Part shown: in pieces, positions 15,762-24,642 of the stretch | Layout: the number at the start of each line of letters is the position of its first letter | How positions within the stretch are numbered: the stretch's first letter is position 1 | Source of the DNA: Oribacterium sp. oral taxon 102 | Lineage (GTDB): Bacteria; Bacillota; Clostridia; Lachnospirales; Lachnospiraceae | Assembly (NCBI RefSeq): GCF_013394775.1 | Contig: NZ_JABXYT010000001.1 | Span: forward strand, 1,688,501-1,752,500 | Reading direction: 5' to 3' | Length of the DNA: 64,000 bases | Position numbers and translations under genes: made by a program | Notes under the pieces: model-generated | What the model saw: only the letters and a program-made list of their open reading frames with translations | Told to the model about the DNA's origin: nothing | The model's database searches: none

Positions 15762-17588
15762 TTAGCTCTCGACTTCTTCCAGCTTCGGGAACTTCCATTT
15801 GCTGAACGCGACTTCGCGTCCATCTACGGTTCCGGTCTCTGTCCCGCTTACCTTCGACTTCTCCTTTTTCTCTCCCTCATCCATCACACTAACAGCCTGA
15901 TAGCTCGTGAGCTTGACGCGCGGGAGATCCTCCGCGATGAGCAGGCGTTCGTCTGTCTCCTGTGCTTCCTCCAGCTCCCGATGTTCCCGAAAGACGACAT
16001 CGTCCTTCCGTTCCTCCTCTCGCCGCGCAGTCGATGCGGAAAGCTTCGGGAATTCCCAGAGCAGGAGCTCCTGCTCCTCGTCCTCCCCCGCCTCCTCTTC
16101 TGTAATCTCCGCACTGTGGAAGGCGCTGTCCTTCGAGATATCCACCGGATCGCCCATGCTCTCGAAGCTGAATACAGAAGCCCGCTTCTCCTGTCCTTCC
16201 TCCTCTGAGAACAGCTCCGCCGCGTCCGCAGCCGGCACTTCCCTCTTCAGTGCAGGGCTGTCTCCGGAATGGTCATGCGGCTTCCAGAATACCTTCTTCC
16301 GCCTGTTCTGCGAGAAGGGATTGCCCAGCTCTGCCGCTGCTGTGCCGAAGTTCAGGCTTCTGCTGCTCTCCTGCTCGCTGAGCGAAGCTGTACCCGCAGC
16401 GGACGGCTCCGCCGAAAGGCTCTTCTGGGAACGAAAGCCGCGAAAAAGCCTCCTGATCCAGTAAAATGGTAGAAGCAGAGGATGCTTCTCCAGCTCCGGA
16501 TAGAGCGCCTCCATATACTTCCGATCCGGAAAACGTTCCCGAAACCATCCTCCGATCCCTGCAAATCCCGAAAGCAGGCTCGCCCGGAGCTTTCGGAGCC
16601 GCTCGGAACGTTCCTCCCTGTTAATTGCATCATATATTTCCTTCCGCAGCCGCTGCGACTCCGGAATCGTATCCATGCCTGTCATGCCGTTCGAGAGTAT
16701 GCGGCTCTCAATCCCGTCATAGATCCCGATGTCCTCCTTCGGTGCCGGAAAGAGCGGCGCCTTCCGCGTTCCGAACCACATATCCGCGATATGCAAAAGG
16801 CTGATCGAAAGAACGGAGATACGGAACTCCCGAAGCCGAGCATCGATGAACTTCCGGTTCATGCTCTTATGGAACATCCGGTAAAAAAGATAGACATCCA
16901 GCACCTCCCTGATCCGAAGCTCCCCTGTACCGTAACGGTAGCACGCCTCCGCCAGCCGGAAGACATAGCTGCTCTCGAGGGAAAGCGTCCGAATATACTT
17001 CAGGTTCCGATCCGGATTAGCCCGATCCAGCAGGGACTTCATGTTCTTCCGGTAGAGCTTCGTCAGAAAGGGGAGCTCATGATAGAGCTCCACCTGAAAG
17101 CCGCTGTTCCCGCGCCTCAGATGCTCACCGCAGCCCTTGTAGAACTGATCCGTCTCATAGCCCAGATCCACCAGAAAGCCCTTCGCAAGCGGATAGCTGT
17201 CCTCGGAAATATAGAGGCGAAGCGGGCTGTTCGCCGCCGTCTCGGGAATCGGATAGAGTCGGCGTATCGCAGAGGACTCCAGTACCGTCACGCCGAGCTT
17301 CATCATATTAAAGGTCGTCAGAATCTCTGTCTCCGAGCCCTCATAGTTCTCACCGTAACGGACTGCCTCCTGATAACGCAGAAAAAAGCGTTCTCCCCAC
17401 ATTTCGGGAACCCGCTCTGTCGCACCCAGCATCGCCAGGTAAATGGCCGATGCAATATTGTGATAATCTGAAATACGAAACAGCCGCTCCCAGTTCATTC
17501 TCCTGTGTACCGGGAAGTTCTCATCCTGTCGGATCATGCTCCCCAGCATATTGACCAAAAATCTACCCTCAAATACACTTCGGTTCAT
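15762..17588 (-). CDS. Nucleotidyltransferase-family (NTP_transf_5-like) protein with acidic tail
   Basis: A 608-residue protein. Residues 1-320 resemble the NTP_transf_5 family found near capsule and glycosylation genes: a helical N-terminus, RLYISEDSYPLAKGFLVDLGY near residue 125, then VELYHELPF with the acidic/His cluster. The C-terminal 240 residues are charged and probably disordered. They carry two copies of a short motif, WEFPKL near residue 511 and WKFPKL near residue 597, close to the end. It is the last gene of the flagellar operon after fliS, suggesting modification of flagellin or another filament component, or regulation. No such activity is proven here. Confidence 0.6.
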   Translation of the reverse strand: MNRSVFEGRFLVNMLGSMIRQDENFPVHRRMNWERLFRISDYHNIASAIYLAMLGATERVPEMWGERFFLRYQEAVRYGENYEGSETEILTTFNMMKLGVTVLESSAIRRLYPIPETAANSPLRLYISEDSYPLAKGFLVDLGYETDQFYKGCGEHLRRGNSGFQVELYHELPFLTKLYRKNMKSLLDRANPDRNLKYIRTLSLESSYVFRLAEACYRYGTGELRIREVLDVYLFYRMFHKSMNRKFIDARLREFRISVLSISLLHIADMWFGTRKAPLFPAPKEDIGIYDGIESRILSNGMTGMDTIPESQRLRKEIYDAINREERSERLRKLRASLLSGFAGIGGWFRERFPDRKYMEALYPELEKHPLLLPFYWIRRLFRGFRSQKSLSAEPSAAGTASLSEQESSRSLNFGTAAAELGNPFSQNRRKKVFWKPHDHSGDSPALKREVPAADAAELFSEEEGQEKRASVFSFESMGDPVDISKDSAFHSAEITEEEAGEDEEQELLLWEFPKLSASTARREEERKDDVVFREHRELEEAQETDERLLIAEDLPRVKLTSYQAVSVMDEGEKKEKSKVSGTETGTVDGREVAFSKWKFPKLEEVES

Positions 17589-17598
17589 TTAGACCTCT

Positions 17599-18012
17599 TC
17601 AGTTCTGATAATAGCTCCTGCCCTTCGCACTGCGGAGGTTCAAGACGCGATCCTCCTCCTGAATACTCCGGAGAACGCTGTCGATGCTCCTCCGGATGGC
17701 GATTACCCGCTCCTCCCCGGTATTTCCCGCCTTTGCCTCCTCCACCGCGCAGAACAGCAGCCGCTTCATATATTCCGCCGTCTCCGGACTCTCCTCCGAA
17801 AGCTGCAGGAGCTCCTGCCAGTTGCTCTCGCACTTATCCAGATAATCACCGCGAATCTGCAGAATCAGCTCCGCGGAAACTGCGTCATTCCGAGAGAGTG
17901 CCAGGGACAGCTCGTCCGTGGCACTCTTGATATCACGAAATATATTGTAGCGTCTCTGTAAAAGGAGGGCAAGCAGACCTGAATCCACCGCCTCGCGCCT
18001 TGCCTTCTCCAT
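17599..18012 (-). CDS. Helical protein in the FliT position
   Basis: A 137-residue all-helical, charged protein directly after fliS, with a strong ribosome site (AAAGGAGACAG). Its size and position match FliT, the export chaperone for FliD, but I see no diagnostic motif. FliT-like proteins diverge strongly, so chaperone function is inferred from position only. Confidence 0.5.
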   Translation of the reverse strand: MEKARREAVDSGLLALLLQRRYNIFRDIKSATDELSLALSRNDAVSAELILQIRGDYLDKCESNWQELLQLSEESPETAEYMKRLLFCAVEEAKAGNTGEERVIAIRRSIDSVLRSIQEEDRVLNLRSAKGRSYYQN

Positions 18013-18021
18013 CTGTCTCCT

Positions 18022-18429
18022 TTACACCAGAATCCTGCTCTCCCGCGGCGGAAGCGTACCGCTCGCCTGCTTGCTCGCGCCGCTGAAGCCGTCCCGAAGC
18101 TCCTCCAGTATCGTGATCATCCCAGGAAGCTCCTCTGCCCTCCGCTCTCTCCCTGCACGCACCCGGCTCAGGTCGAAGAGCAGGTATTCATAAATCCGAT
18201 TCAGATCGCCGCTTACCGGCTGCTCCATGTCCAGGGTTTGCTGAAGATAACGGACGATCCGTGTTGCCCTGTCCATATTGCCGTCGAAGGTCTCATACTT
18301 CTTCTCCTCCAGAAGATATTGTGCCTTCTTCAGGCACTTGATCCCCTCCTCATAGGTCAGAAGCAGAAGCTCCGCCGGGCTCATCTGATAGATCGCCTGT
18401 TCCTGATATTTCTTCTGATATTCATTCAT
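18022..18429 (-). CDS. fliS: Flagellar export chaperone FliS
   Basis: A 135-residue helical protein with the family hallmarks YQKKYQEQAIYQMSPAELLLLTYEEGIKCLKKA (described from residue 4) and LNRIYEYLLFDL. FliS caps flagellin to stop early polymerisation, and in Firmicutes also contacts FliW. It lies 13 bp downstream of fliD. Confidence 0.95.
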   Translation of the reverse strand: MNEYQKKYQEQAIYQMSPAELLLLTYEEGIKCLKKAQYLLEEKKYETFDGNMDRATRIVRYLQQTLDMEQPVSGDLNRIYEYLLFDLSRVRAGRERRAEELPGMITILEELRDGFSGASKQASGTLPPRESRILV

Positions 18430-18442
18430 TGCTCCGGACTCC

Positions 18443-20977
18443 TTAGCCCGTCAGGCTGCTGAGATACGAGGACTGCGCATTCATATTGCTGATTGCCGTC
18501 TCCATTGCCGTAAATTGGGAAATATAGCGCTTCTGCTCTGTTTTCAGCATCTCCTTCAGTCTCTGGATCTGCTCCTCATTCGCCTTGAGCGCCGTATAAA
18601 TGGAGTTCTTCTGCTTCGACATGGAAATACGGTTGGAACCGCCTGCGGTCACGAGCTCGCCGTAGGAACCGCCGTTCCGCATAGAGTAGCGGGTCGCATA
18701 CTTCGTGCCGACATCCTCTATGGTCTTCGCCAGTCCCTTCACGCCGTTAGAGCCTGTCATAATCTTCGATACCGTCTCCGGTTCGTTCTCCATCGCCCTC
18801 TTGAATTTCGCTTCATCGAATTCCAGCCTTCCGCCATCATGATAGTCGCTGCTCATCGTAAGGCCGATCTTCTCCATATCCTTGTAGCTCAGCCCCATCT
18901 TTTCAAGGCCGCGCACCATGCTCGTCATCACGGTCTGGAGATCATTGCTCAAATTGCGAACCGAGGACTCGTTATACAGCAGTCCCTCTTTTGCCTTTTT
19001 CTCCCAGTTCTCGATCGACTTGTCAGACATCTCCTCCCTTTGGGCGTCAGTCAGCGGATCATAGCCGGAGGAGGGTCTCGTCCTCACCTGTTCATTGACC
19101 GCGTCGACGATCTCATTGTACGCCTTGACGAACTTCTTGACCGTTTCCGTTGCCTTATCCGCATCCGCCTTCGAGGAGAAGGAGACCGTTTTGGAGCTGT
19201 CCAGCTTGTAGCTGCCGTCCGCATTATGAAGCAGATTTCCTTCACTGTCGGTCTGAATGCCGAAGCTGCCGCTGACCGTAATCCGCAGTCCGTCAATCCG
19301 GAAGGTATTGGAGCTGCTCGTGACTGTCTCGCTCACGCCATTCCCATAGTCATAGATCATCTCCGCATCCTGCCCGTCCTTTCGGATGCTGCCGCTGCCG
19401 CCGAACAGGAGCTGCTCTACACTGTCCTGCTTCTCTGCATCCCCCAACGTGATCTCTCTGCCGGAGCCGGACTCCTCGGAAATCAGTACGAACCTGCCGC
19501 TCCCCTCCATGTAGCTCGCTCTGACTCCCGCCTTGCTTTCATTGATCTTCTTAAGCATCTCATTGACGCTCGTCTTCGCCGTGATTCCCTGCACCGCTGT
19601 TCCGTTAATCTTGAAATCGGCAAGTGCCGCCGTCAGCTCCTCCTCCGAGCTCCACTTTGCCGCCTCGCTGCCGAAGAGCTTCTCTCTGTTGTCCCAGAGT
19701 GAGCTGTTCAGCGTCAGCTTGTTCGAGGCATTCTCGCTGATCCCGATATTCGCGCGAAGCCCCGCATCCGAGGCGCTGAGACTGAGCGCGCTCTTGTCAC
19801 CCGCCTCTGCATTGGTAAGCTCCAGCTTCCCGCTCTCGCCGACGGAAACCTTGATTTTCCCTCTTCCGAACGCCTCGTCGACATGCGCCTGAAACTTCTC
19901 CGCAAGCTTCCGGAGCAGCGTCTCCCCGTCCGTCCCGCTCATATCTGCACTGTTCCGCTCCTCCTGTGTCAGCATCTTTACATCCTTGCTGACACCCTTG
20001 TAGGAAATTCGGAAATCGCTGCCGCTCAGAAGATCCAGCATGGACTTCTTCGTCACCGAGCTCTCCGAGAAGCCGCTGCCGTTCTCTGCCGCCGTGCGTG
20101 CGCCGGCATTGAAATCGCTGATGCGAAGGTAGTCCTCGCTGCCGCTGCCCTCATAGCCCAGCGCCTTCAGCACCGGCTGCCTCGGCTTCAGGCTGTAGCC
20201 ATTGTCGCTGCCGCCCTCGATACGAATTGCGTCCTTGTCCTTGTCATAGGCGAAAGAAAGCTTCGCGTTCGCGCCGTCCAGCGCAACCGGTTCATTCTTC
20301 AGGTAGGCATTCAGATCCTCTACCAGCTTCTGCTTTGCCTCCGGCGTAGAGCTCGTATAGTCCAGTGTATGCGTCTTGCCCTCCCCGTCCGTATAGGAGC
20401 TCGGAAAGGTGAAGCTGCTGCGCACATGGAATTTGTTCTCTGTGAAGTTGTACTGTCCGAACTCCAGTGTCTTCCCGCGCAGATTCGAGAGCACGGCAGC
20501 ATCGCTCTTCGTGAGCGACTCCGCATCGATACCAGTCGTAATCGGGCTGATCGTCCCCTTCACACCCGAAACAACAGAGGCAGAGCTCGCCGTGCGGGAA
20601 ACCGCCTGCACATGAATATGCTTCGTCATATCGGAGGCACCGCTCGCCTTGATGAATTTCGTTGCGTCCGCACTGCCCTCCGGTGTCACCACATTGGCGG
20701 CAAAGAGCGTGCTGTCCTTGATAGAGCTCGAGCCGGTGAAGCTCAGATACTCGTCCTGCAGGTCGATCAGCTTATCCGCGATATTCCGGATTGCGTCCTG
20801 CTTCCAGTTGAGCCGCGTGGTCTCCTGCTGCGCTTTCGTGATCTTCTTCTGCGTCGCTGAGGTGAGCTGCTCGATCAGGGCATCCCGGTCGATGCCGGAT
20901 GCCAAGCCGCCGAAGCCGGAAAGCGCGGTATTCCCCAGGCTGGAGGAATTGCTGCGTGTCGAAGATATTCTTGCCAT
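18443..20977 (-). CDS. fliD: Filament cap protein FliD (HAP2)
   Basis: An 844-residue protein. I chose the ATG giving MARISSTRSN because it has a ribosome site (AGAAGGGAG) and a FliD-like start; the frame stays open upstream into the ComFB gene. The N-terminal motif GLASGIDRDALIEQLTSA is diagnostic, and the C-terminus (RLKEMLKTEQKRYISQFTAMETAISNMNAQSSYL) matches FliD_C. The middle is enlarged relative to the usual 450-500 residues. It caps the growing filament and promotes flagellin folding. Confidence 0.93.
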   Translation of the reverse strand: MARISSTRSNSSSLGNTALSGFGGLASGIDRDALIEQLTSATQKKITKAQQETTRLNWKQDAIRNIADKLIDLQDEYLSFTGSSSIKDSTLFAANVVTPEGSADATKFIKASGASDMTKHIHVQAVSRTASSASVVSGVKGTISPITTGIDAESLTKSDAAVLSNLRGKTLEFGQYNFTENKFHVRSSFTFPSSYTDGEGKTHTLDYTSSTPEAKQKLVEDLNAYLKNEPVALDGANAKLSFAYDKDKDAIRIEGGSDNGYSLKPRQPVLKALGYEGSGSEDYLRISDFNAGARTAAENGSGFSESSVTKKSMLDLLSGSDFRISYKGVSKDVKMLTQEERNSADMSGTDGETLLRKLAEKFQAHVDEAFGRGKIKVSVGESGKLELTNAEAGDKSALSLSASDAGLRANIGISENASNKLTLNSSLWDNREKLFGSEAAKWSSEEELTAALADFKINGTAVQGITAKTSVNEMLKKINESKAGVRASYMEGSGRFVLISEESGSGREITLGDAEKQDSVEQLLFGGSGSIRKDGQDAEMIYDYGNGVSETVTSSSNTFRIDGLRITVSGSFGIQTDSEGNLLHNADGSYKLDSSKTVSFSSKADADKATETVKKFVKAYNEIVDAVNEQVRTRPSSGYDPLTDAQREEMSDKSIENWEKKAKEGLLYNESSVRNLSNDLQTVMTSMVRGLEKMGLSYKDMEKIGLTMSSDYHDGGRLEFDEAKFKRAMENEPETVSKIMTGSNGVKGLAKTIEDVGTKYATRYSMRNGGSYGELVTAGGSNRISMSKQKNSIYTALKANEEQIQRLKEMLKTEQKRYISQFTAMETAISNMNAQSSYLSSLTG

Positions 20978-20997
20978 TTTTATGCTCCCTTCTACTC

Positions 20998-21747
20998 CTA
21001 TCGATCGTGCCGCGGGACTTCCTTCACCGTGAGGCACGCTCTCAGCAAGGAGGCGAGGATCTCTGTGCGATAACGGCTCTGGTAAAATCCGATCATCGGA
21101 GAAGTCACATCCTTCTCCAGCACGACGTATTTCGCCGGCAGCCTCGTCAGCGCCAGCGCCGTCACATCCGTCACACACCTCTCGCAGGTGCAGCAGCCAT
21201 ACTGTGCCATAAAGCCCGGGATATCCTGCTGCCGAAGGATCACATCCATCACGTTAACGATATGAAACGACTTATGGGACTCCTTCCGCCATGCTCCTGC
21301 CTCCGAAATTTCTTTCTTATCATATTCATCGGCAGCTTTTCCGTCTTTTATTAGCGATTCTGCCACTTTCCGGGAATCCGAGGAGGCCGTACCCTGCCGA
21401 ACAGGCTCTATCCCCCGCTCCGGCTTTCCCTCCTCTTCCGGCTCCATTCCTCCCTGACGCAGGCTCTCCTCCAGCTTCCTCCGGATCTCTCCGGAAAGCC
21501 TGTCGTTCTCCGACGCCTCGTCGATGACGGTCACCCGGCTCTCCGGCTCCGTATCCTTTCTCTTTACAGCAGAAGAAACACCCCTTCTCTTCCGGGGCGC
21601 CGGAGCGTTTTCCGCTCCCGTCTCCTCCGGAGAAGAAGTAAGTGTCTCTGCCAGCTGTTCCGCTTTTCCCGTCTCTGTCTCCGTACCATTGGTCAGAAGA
21701 TTCAGGACATGGGAGGTTTTGTTGCTTTTACTTATTTTCTTCGCCAA
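20998..21747 (-). CDS. ComFB-domain protein with long charged N-terminus
   Basis: A 249-residue protein. Residues 1-155 are charged, low complexity and Lys/Glu rich. Residues about 160-245 form a ComFB-like domain: HIVNVMDVILRQQDI, then CCTCERCVTDVTALALTRLP and a conserved YVV. The CxxC pair may bind metal. ComFB was named from a B. subtilis late competence operon; cyanobacterial members have been reported to bind cyclic dinucleotides. It overlaps the ParA gene by 20 bp and lies 20 bp before fliD, so the pair is co-translated inside the motility operon. No comFA or comFC is near. Confidence 0.8.
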   Translation of the reverse strand: MAKKISKSNKTSHVLNLLTNGTETETGKAEQLAETLTSSPEETGAENAPAPRKRRGVSSAVKRKDTEPESRVTVIDEASENDRLSGEIRRKLEESLRQGGMEPEEEGKPERGIEPVRQGTASSDSRKVAESLIKDGKAADEYDKKEISEAGAWRKESHKSFHIVNVMDVILRQQDIPGFMAQYGCCTCERCVTDVTALALTRLPAKYVVLEKDVTSPMIGFYQSRYRTEILASLLRACLTVKEVPRHDR

Positions 21748-22528
21748 AACTCGTCACCTCCGAAAGATGGATCTCCTCCGCAATCTCCTCGATGAACGCC
21801 GCATAGTCCCGCACAGCGCCGGAACGGATGTTATAACTGTAAATGTCCTCCCCATGCGCCGGCGCCTCTGCGATCGCGACACCGTTTCGAATCTTCGTTC
21901 GGAAAACCCTCGTCCCGATCTGCTGTGCGAGCTGATTTGCCATCTCCACGACGTCACGTGCCAGCGTGGTGCGTCGGTCGAACTTATTGATCAGAATACC
22001 CAGCACCCGAAGCTGACTGTTCAGCTCCTGCCGGACGGAATCTATGGTCTCCCGAAGCTGGGAAAGCCCCACCAGACTCAGGATATCCGATGCCATCGGA
22101 ATAATCAGGAAATCCGACACCGCATAGGCGTTGATCGTCAGCAGATTCAGTGCCGGCGGGGTATCAATGACGATATAGTCATAGTAATCCATTACCGGAC
22201 GGAGCATCTCTCTGAGCGCCCGCTCCCGCTTTCCCGGCTCCAGCCGCTCGAGCCCGGAGGTCGAGAGTGAGATGTCGGAGGGAAGGATATCATACTTCGG
22301 CATCCGCCGGATCGCCTGCTGCACGCGCACCTTGCCTCTGAGCGCATCCAGCACGGTCGCGCCGCTGCCTCCCTCCAGCCCCATGCAGAAGCCCAGATTT
22401 CCCTGCGGATCAAGATCGACGCCGAGTACCTTCGCACCCTTGTTGGCAAGTCCTGCACAGAGCGCGCCGGAGGTAGTCGTCTTCCCTACCCCGCCCTTCT
22501 GATTTGAAACTGTGATAATGACGGACAA
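21728..22528 (-). CDS. ParA/Soj-family ATPase in the chemotaxis block
   Basis: A 266-residue ParA-type ATPase. It has the deviant Walker A KGGVGKTT at residues 11-18, the switch region VDLDPQGNLGF, and Walker B YIVIDTPPALNLLT. It is closer to Soj/ParA than to the MinD-like FlhG. No ParB gene or parS-like repeat is visible. It lies between cheV and the ComFB gene. ParA proteins such as ParC and PpfA position chemoreceptor clusters in proteobacteria, so spatial control of chemotaxis or flagella is a reasonable inference. Confidence 0.85.
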   Translation of the reverse strand: MSVIITVSNQKGGVGKTTTSGALCAGLANKGAKVLGVDLDPQGNLGFCMGLEGGSGATVLDALRGKVRVQQAIRRMPKYDILPSDISLSTSGLERLEPGKRERALREMLRPVMDYYDYIVIDTPPALNLLTINAYAVSDFLIIPMASDILSLVGLSQLRETIDSVRQELNSQLRVLGILINKFDRRTTLARDVVEMANQLAQQIGTRVFRTKIRNGVAIAEAPAHGEDIYSYNIRSGAVRDYAAFIEEIAEEIHLSEVTSFGEENK

Positions 22529-22546
22529 TTCCCTACCTCCTGCTCT

Positions 22547-23485
22547 TTACGACGCCTGTTCCTTCCGGAAGCGGTCGATCAGAATATCCAGAACCTCGAC
22601 CAGATGCCCGATTTCCGGCTTCGAGAGCTGCTCGTCCGCGCCGACGCTCTTGCCCTTCCGCCGCATCTCTTCATTGATAAGGGAGGAGAAGATCACCACC
22701 GGCAGCCTCTTCAGCCGAAGATCAGACTTCACCAGCTTCGTCAGCCGGTGCCCGTCCATCATCGGCATCTCCAGATCCGTGATCAGAAGGTTGACCTTCT
22801 CATAAAGCTGCGGGTCATCGCGCAGGGCGCTTAGATAATCCCACGCCTCCTGCCCGTTGTTGCACATCGTGATATGTGTAAAGCCGGCCTTCCCCAGTGC
22901 GGCGAGGATCATCTTCTGAAGCAGCACAGAGTCCTCGGCAATGACGATCTGCGCATCGTTCTGGCTCCGTACCCCCATCTCCTCGATCTCGGAGAGCTGA
23001 ATCGAGCTCTCCGGCGAGATCTCCGCTACGATCTTCTCGAAGTCAAGAATGGTGACGAGCAGCTCGTCACACTGCGCGATGCCTGTCGCGACCCCCTCCT
23101 GTCCGTTTGCCAGCGTCTTATCCGGCTTCTGTATCGCGTTCCACGAAATGCGGCTGATCCCCTCGATGGAATCAACGCGGAACGCCACGATCATCTTGTT
23201 GAAGCTCGTAATGATGAAGAGATCCCGATCTCCCTGCTCCGGCGTCTCACCGGTCAGATAGTTCGCCAGATTGATGACGGTAATCAGCGTCTCGCGCGGC
23301 TTGAAAAAGCCCTCGACCGAAGGATGGGAATGCGGCATCGGCTTCACCTTCTCGGTCATCATGATCTCCTTGACCTTCGCAACATTGATGCCGTAGAACT
23401 CTCCCTGTACGCAGAACTTCATGATCTCGATTTCATTCGTTCCAGACTCCAGAAGGATTCCCTCTTTTTCGTTCCTTTTTTTCAT
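22547..23485 (-). CDS. cheV: Chemotaxis coupling protein CheV
   Basis: A 312-residue protein with an N-terminal CheW domain (about 15-160) and a C-terminal receiver domain (about 180-305). The receiver has the acidic pair VIAEDS, the phospho-acceptor Asp in LLITDLEMP and the conserved Lys in LSKPE. I chose the second possible ATG because AAGAGGACTTAGA lies in front of it. It couples receptors to CheA (not in the window) and aids adaptation. Confidence 0.93.
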   Translation of the reverse strand: MKKRNEKEGILLESGTNEIEIMKFCVQGEFYGINVAKVKEIMMTEKVKPMPHSHPSVEGFFKPRETLITVINLANYLTGETPEQGDRDLFIITSFNKMIVAFRVDSIEGISRISWNAIQKPDKTLANGQEGVATGIAQCDELLVTILDFEKIVAEISPESSIQLSEIEEMGVRSQNDAQIVIAEDSVLLQKMILAALGKAGFTHITMCNNGQEAWDYLSALRDDPQLYEKVNLLITDLEMPMMDGHRLTKLVKSDLRLKRLPVVIFSSLINEEMRRKGKSVGADEQLSKPEIGHLVEVLDILIDRFRKEQAS

Positions 23486-23517
23486 TCTAAGTCCTCTTCC
23501 CTTCCTCATCATTATAG

Positions 23518-24006
23518 TTATAAATGAACGTCCTGTCTACCGTAGGTCCGGATCAGCACATCGCCTGTCGCGACATTAAGACTCATGGTACGAGCATAGT
23601 TCGCACCGGTATCCTCCGCTATGAGACGCAGCCCTTCCTCCCGAAGCAGCTTCCGCACCATCGCCGCGTTGCGCTCCCCGATATTACCGAAGCTCTGGTT
23701 GCCGCTGATCTCGAACATCTTCGCCCCTCCGGCAATCTTCACCTCCGACCTCGCCTTCACCGCGCCGAAGGCGGAAAGCTTACGGATCGTCTCCCTGAGT
23801 CCGGTGTCCGCATACTTGTACAGATTCATATCAGACTGGTTTACCCGCTCCGGCAGCATGATATGGAGCAGCGATCCCAGCTTGATATAGGGGTCATATA
23901 TGCTGATTCCAATACAGGAGCCTAAGGCATAGGTAATAATGCAGCCCTCTCCGCGGGTAAGCTTCATATCTCCTATGCCGACTTTCAGTTGCTTCTCGAA
24001 ATCCAT
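23518..24006 (-). CDS. cheD: Chemoreceptor glutamine deamidase CheD
   Basis: A 162-residue protein with the catalytic residues visible: C31 in LGSCIG, H48 in LLHIMLP and T68 in YADTGL. CheD deamidates receptor glutamines and binds CheC. It is one base downstream of cheC, the standard pair. Confidence 0.95.
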   Translation of the reverse strand: MDFEKQLKVGIGDMKLTRGEGCIITYALGSCIGISIYDPYIKLGSLLHIMLPERVNQSDMNLYKYADTGLRETIRKLSAFGAVKARSEVKIAGGAKMFEISGNQSFGNIGERNAAMVRKLLREEGLRLIAEDTGANYARTMSLNVATGDVLIRTYGRQDVHL

Positions 24007-24007
24007 A

Positions 24008-24625
24008 TCAAACCCCTAGCCTCGTCATGATCTCATTGAGGGATTCCATATGCGGAAGCATCAGGAGCCAGGACGGAAGCTTCCTGCCCTCCATCAGGAA
24101 TTCCGCGTCGAAGGACATCAGCCGATCCGTCTCATTGCCCAGCTCCGCCATCGGGACGGTCAGGATGCCGCCCAGCATATTGACGGCGCTGCTCGGAACC
24201 GAAAGTGAGACATCCATCCCCGTCAGCCCTGTAAAGGCGTTGACATAGGAACAGATAATGATGTTACCCGCCTCCGTCAGCGCAGAATGCGCCATCTCGT
24301 CCATCGCCTCGAAGCCCGTATAGCAGCGCCCCAACAGCCGTTCCAGCACACAGTTCGCATAATCCGCGTTATAGAGGAAGAGCATCAGCCCATTCAGGTC
24401 ACCACTCATCTGTACCAGCGTGGCACCGACGATTTCCTCTTCATTGCCGATCCGCTTCACCGCCTGGTTGTAGTCTAAGATGTGCACCTGCGGGATCGTG
24501 ATGCGAACCTCCTTCTGTACAAGCTTGGACAGAGCGGTCGCCGCGTGGCTCGTCCCGATGGAGCCGATCTCCTTCATCACATCCAGCTCCTGAAGATTCA
24601 TCTCCTCGTATCTTCTGATTTTCAT
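24008..24625 (-). CDS. cheC: CheY-P phosphatase CheC
   Basis: A 205-residue CheC/FliY-fold protein. The second active-site motif is intact: S114-x3-E118-x2-N121. In the first motif, D15-x3-E19-x2, the usual Asn is Ser at position 22 (KEIGSIGTS). So one of the two phosphatase sites looks weakened. It partners CheD, and FliY encoded in the same operon retains both motifs. Confidence 0.93.
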   Translation of the reverse strand: MKIRRYEEMNLQELDVMKEIGSIGTSHAATALSKLVQKEVRITIPQVHILDYNQAVKRIGNEEEIVGATLVQMSGDLNGLMLFLYNADYANCVLERLLGRCYTGFEAMDEMAHSALTEAGNIIICSYVNAFTGLTGMDVSLSVPSSAVNMLGGILTVPMAELGNETDRLMSFDAEFLMEGRKLPSWLLMLPHMESLNEIMTRLGV

Positions 24626-24642
24626 GTTTCCCCCTGATCCGC

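Noticed and set aside
20978..21178. N-terminal extension of FliD by 67 residues
   Set aside because: It overlaps the ComFB gene, has a composition unlike FliD, and a good ribosome site precedes the internal ATG.
21728..22528. FlhG (FleN) or a plasmid partition system
   Set aside because: The ATPase is closer to Soj/ParA than to MinD-like FlhG, and there is no flhF, ParB or plasmid gene beside it.
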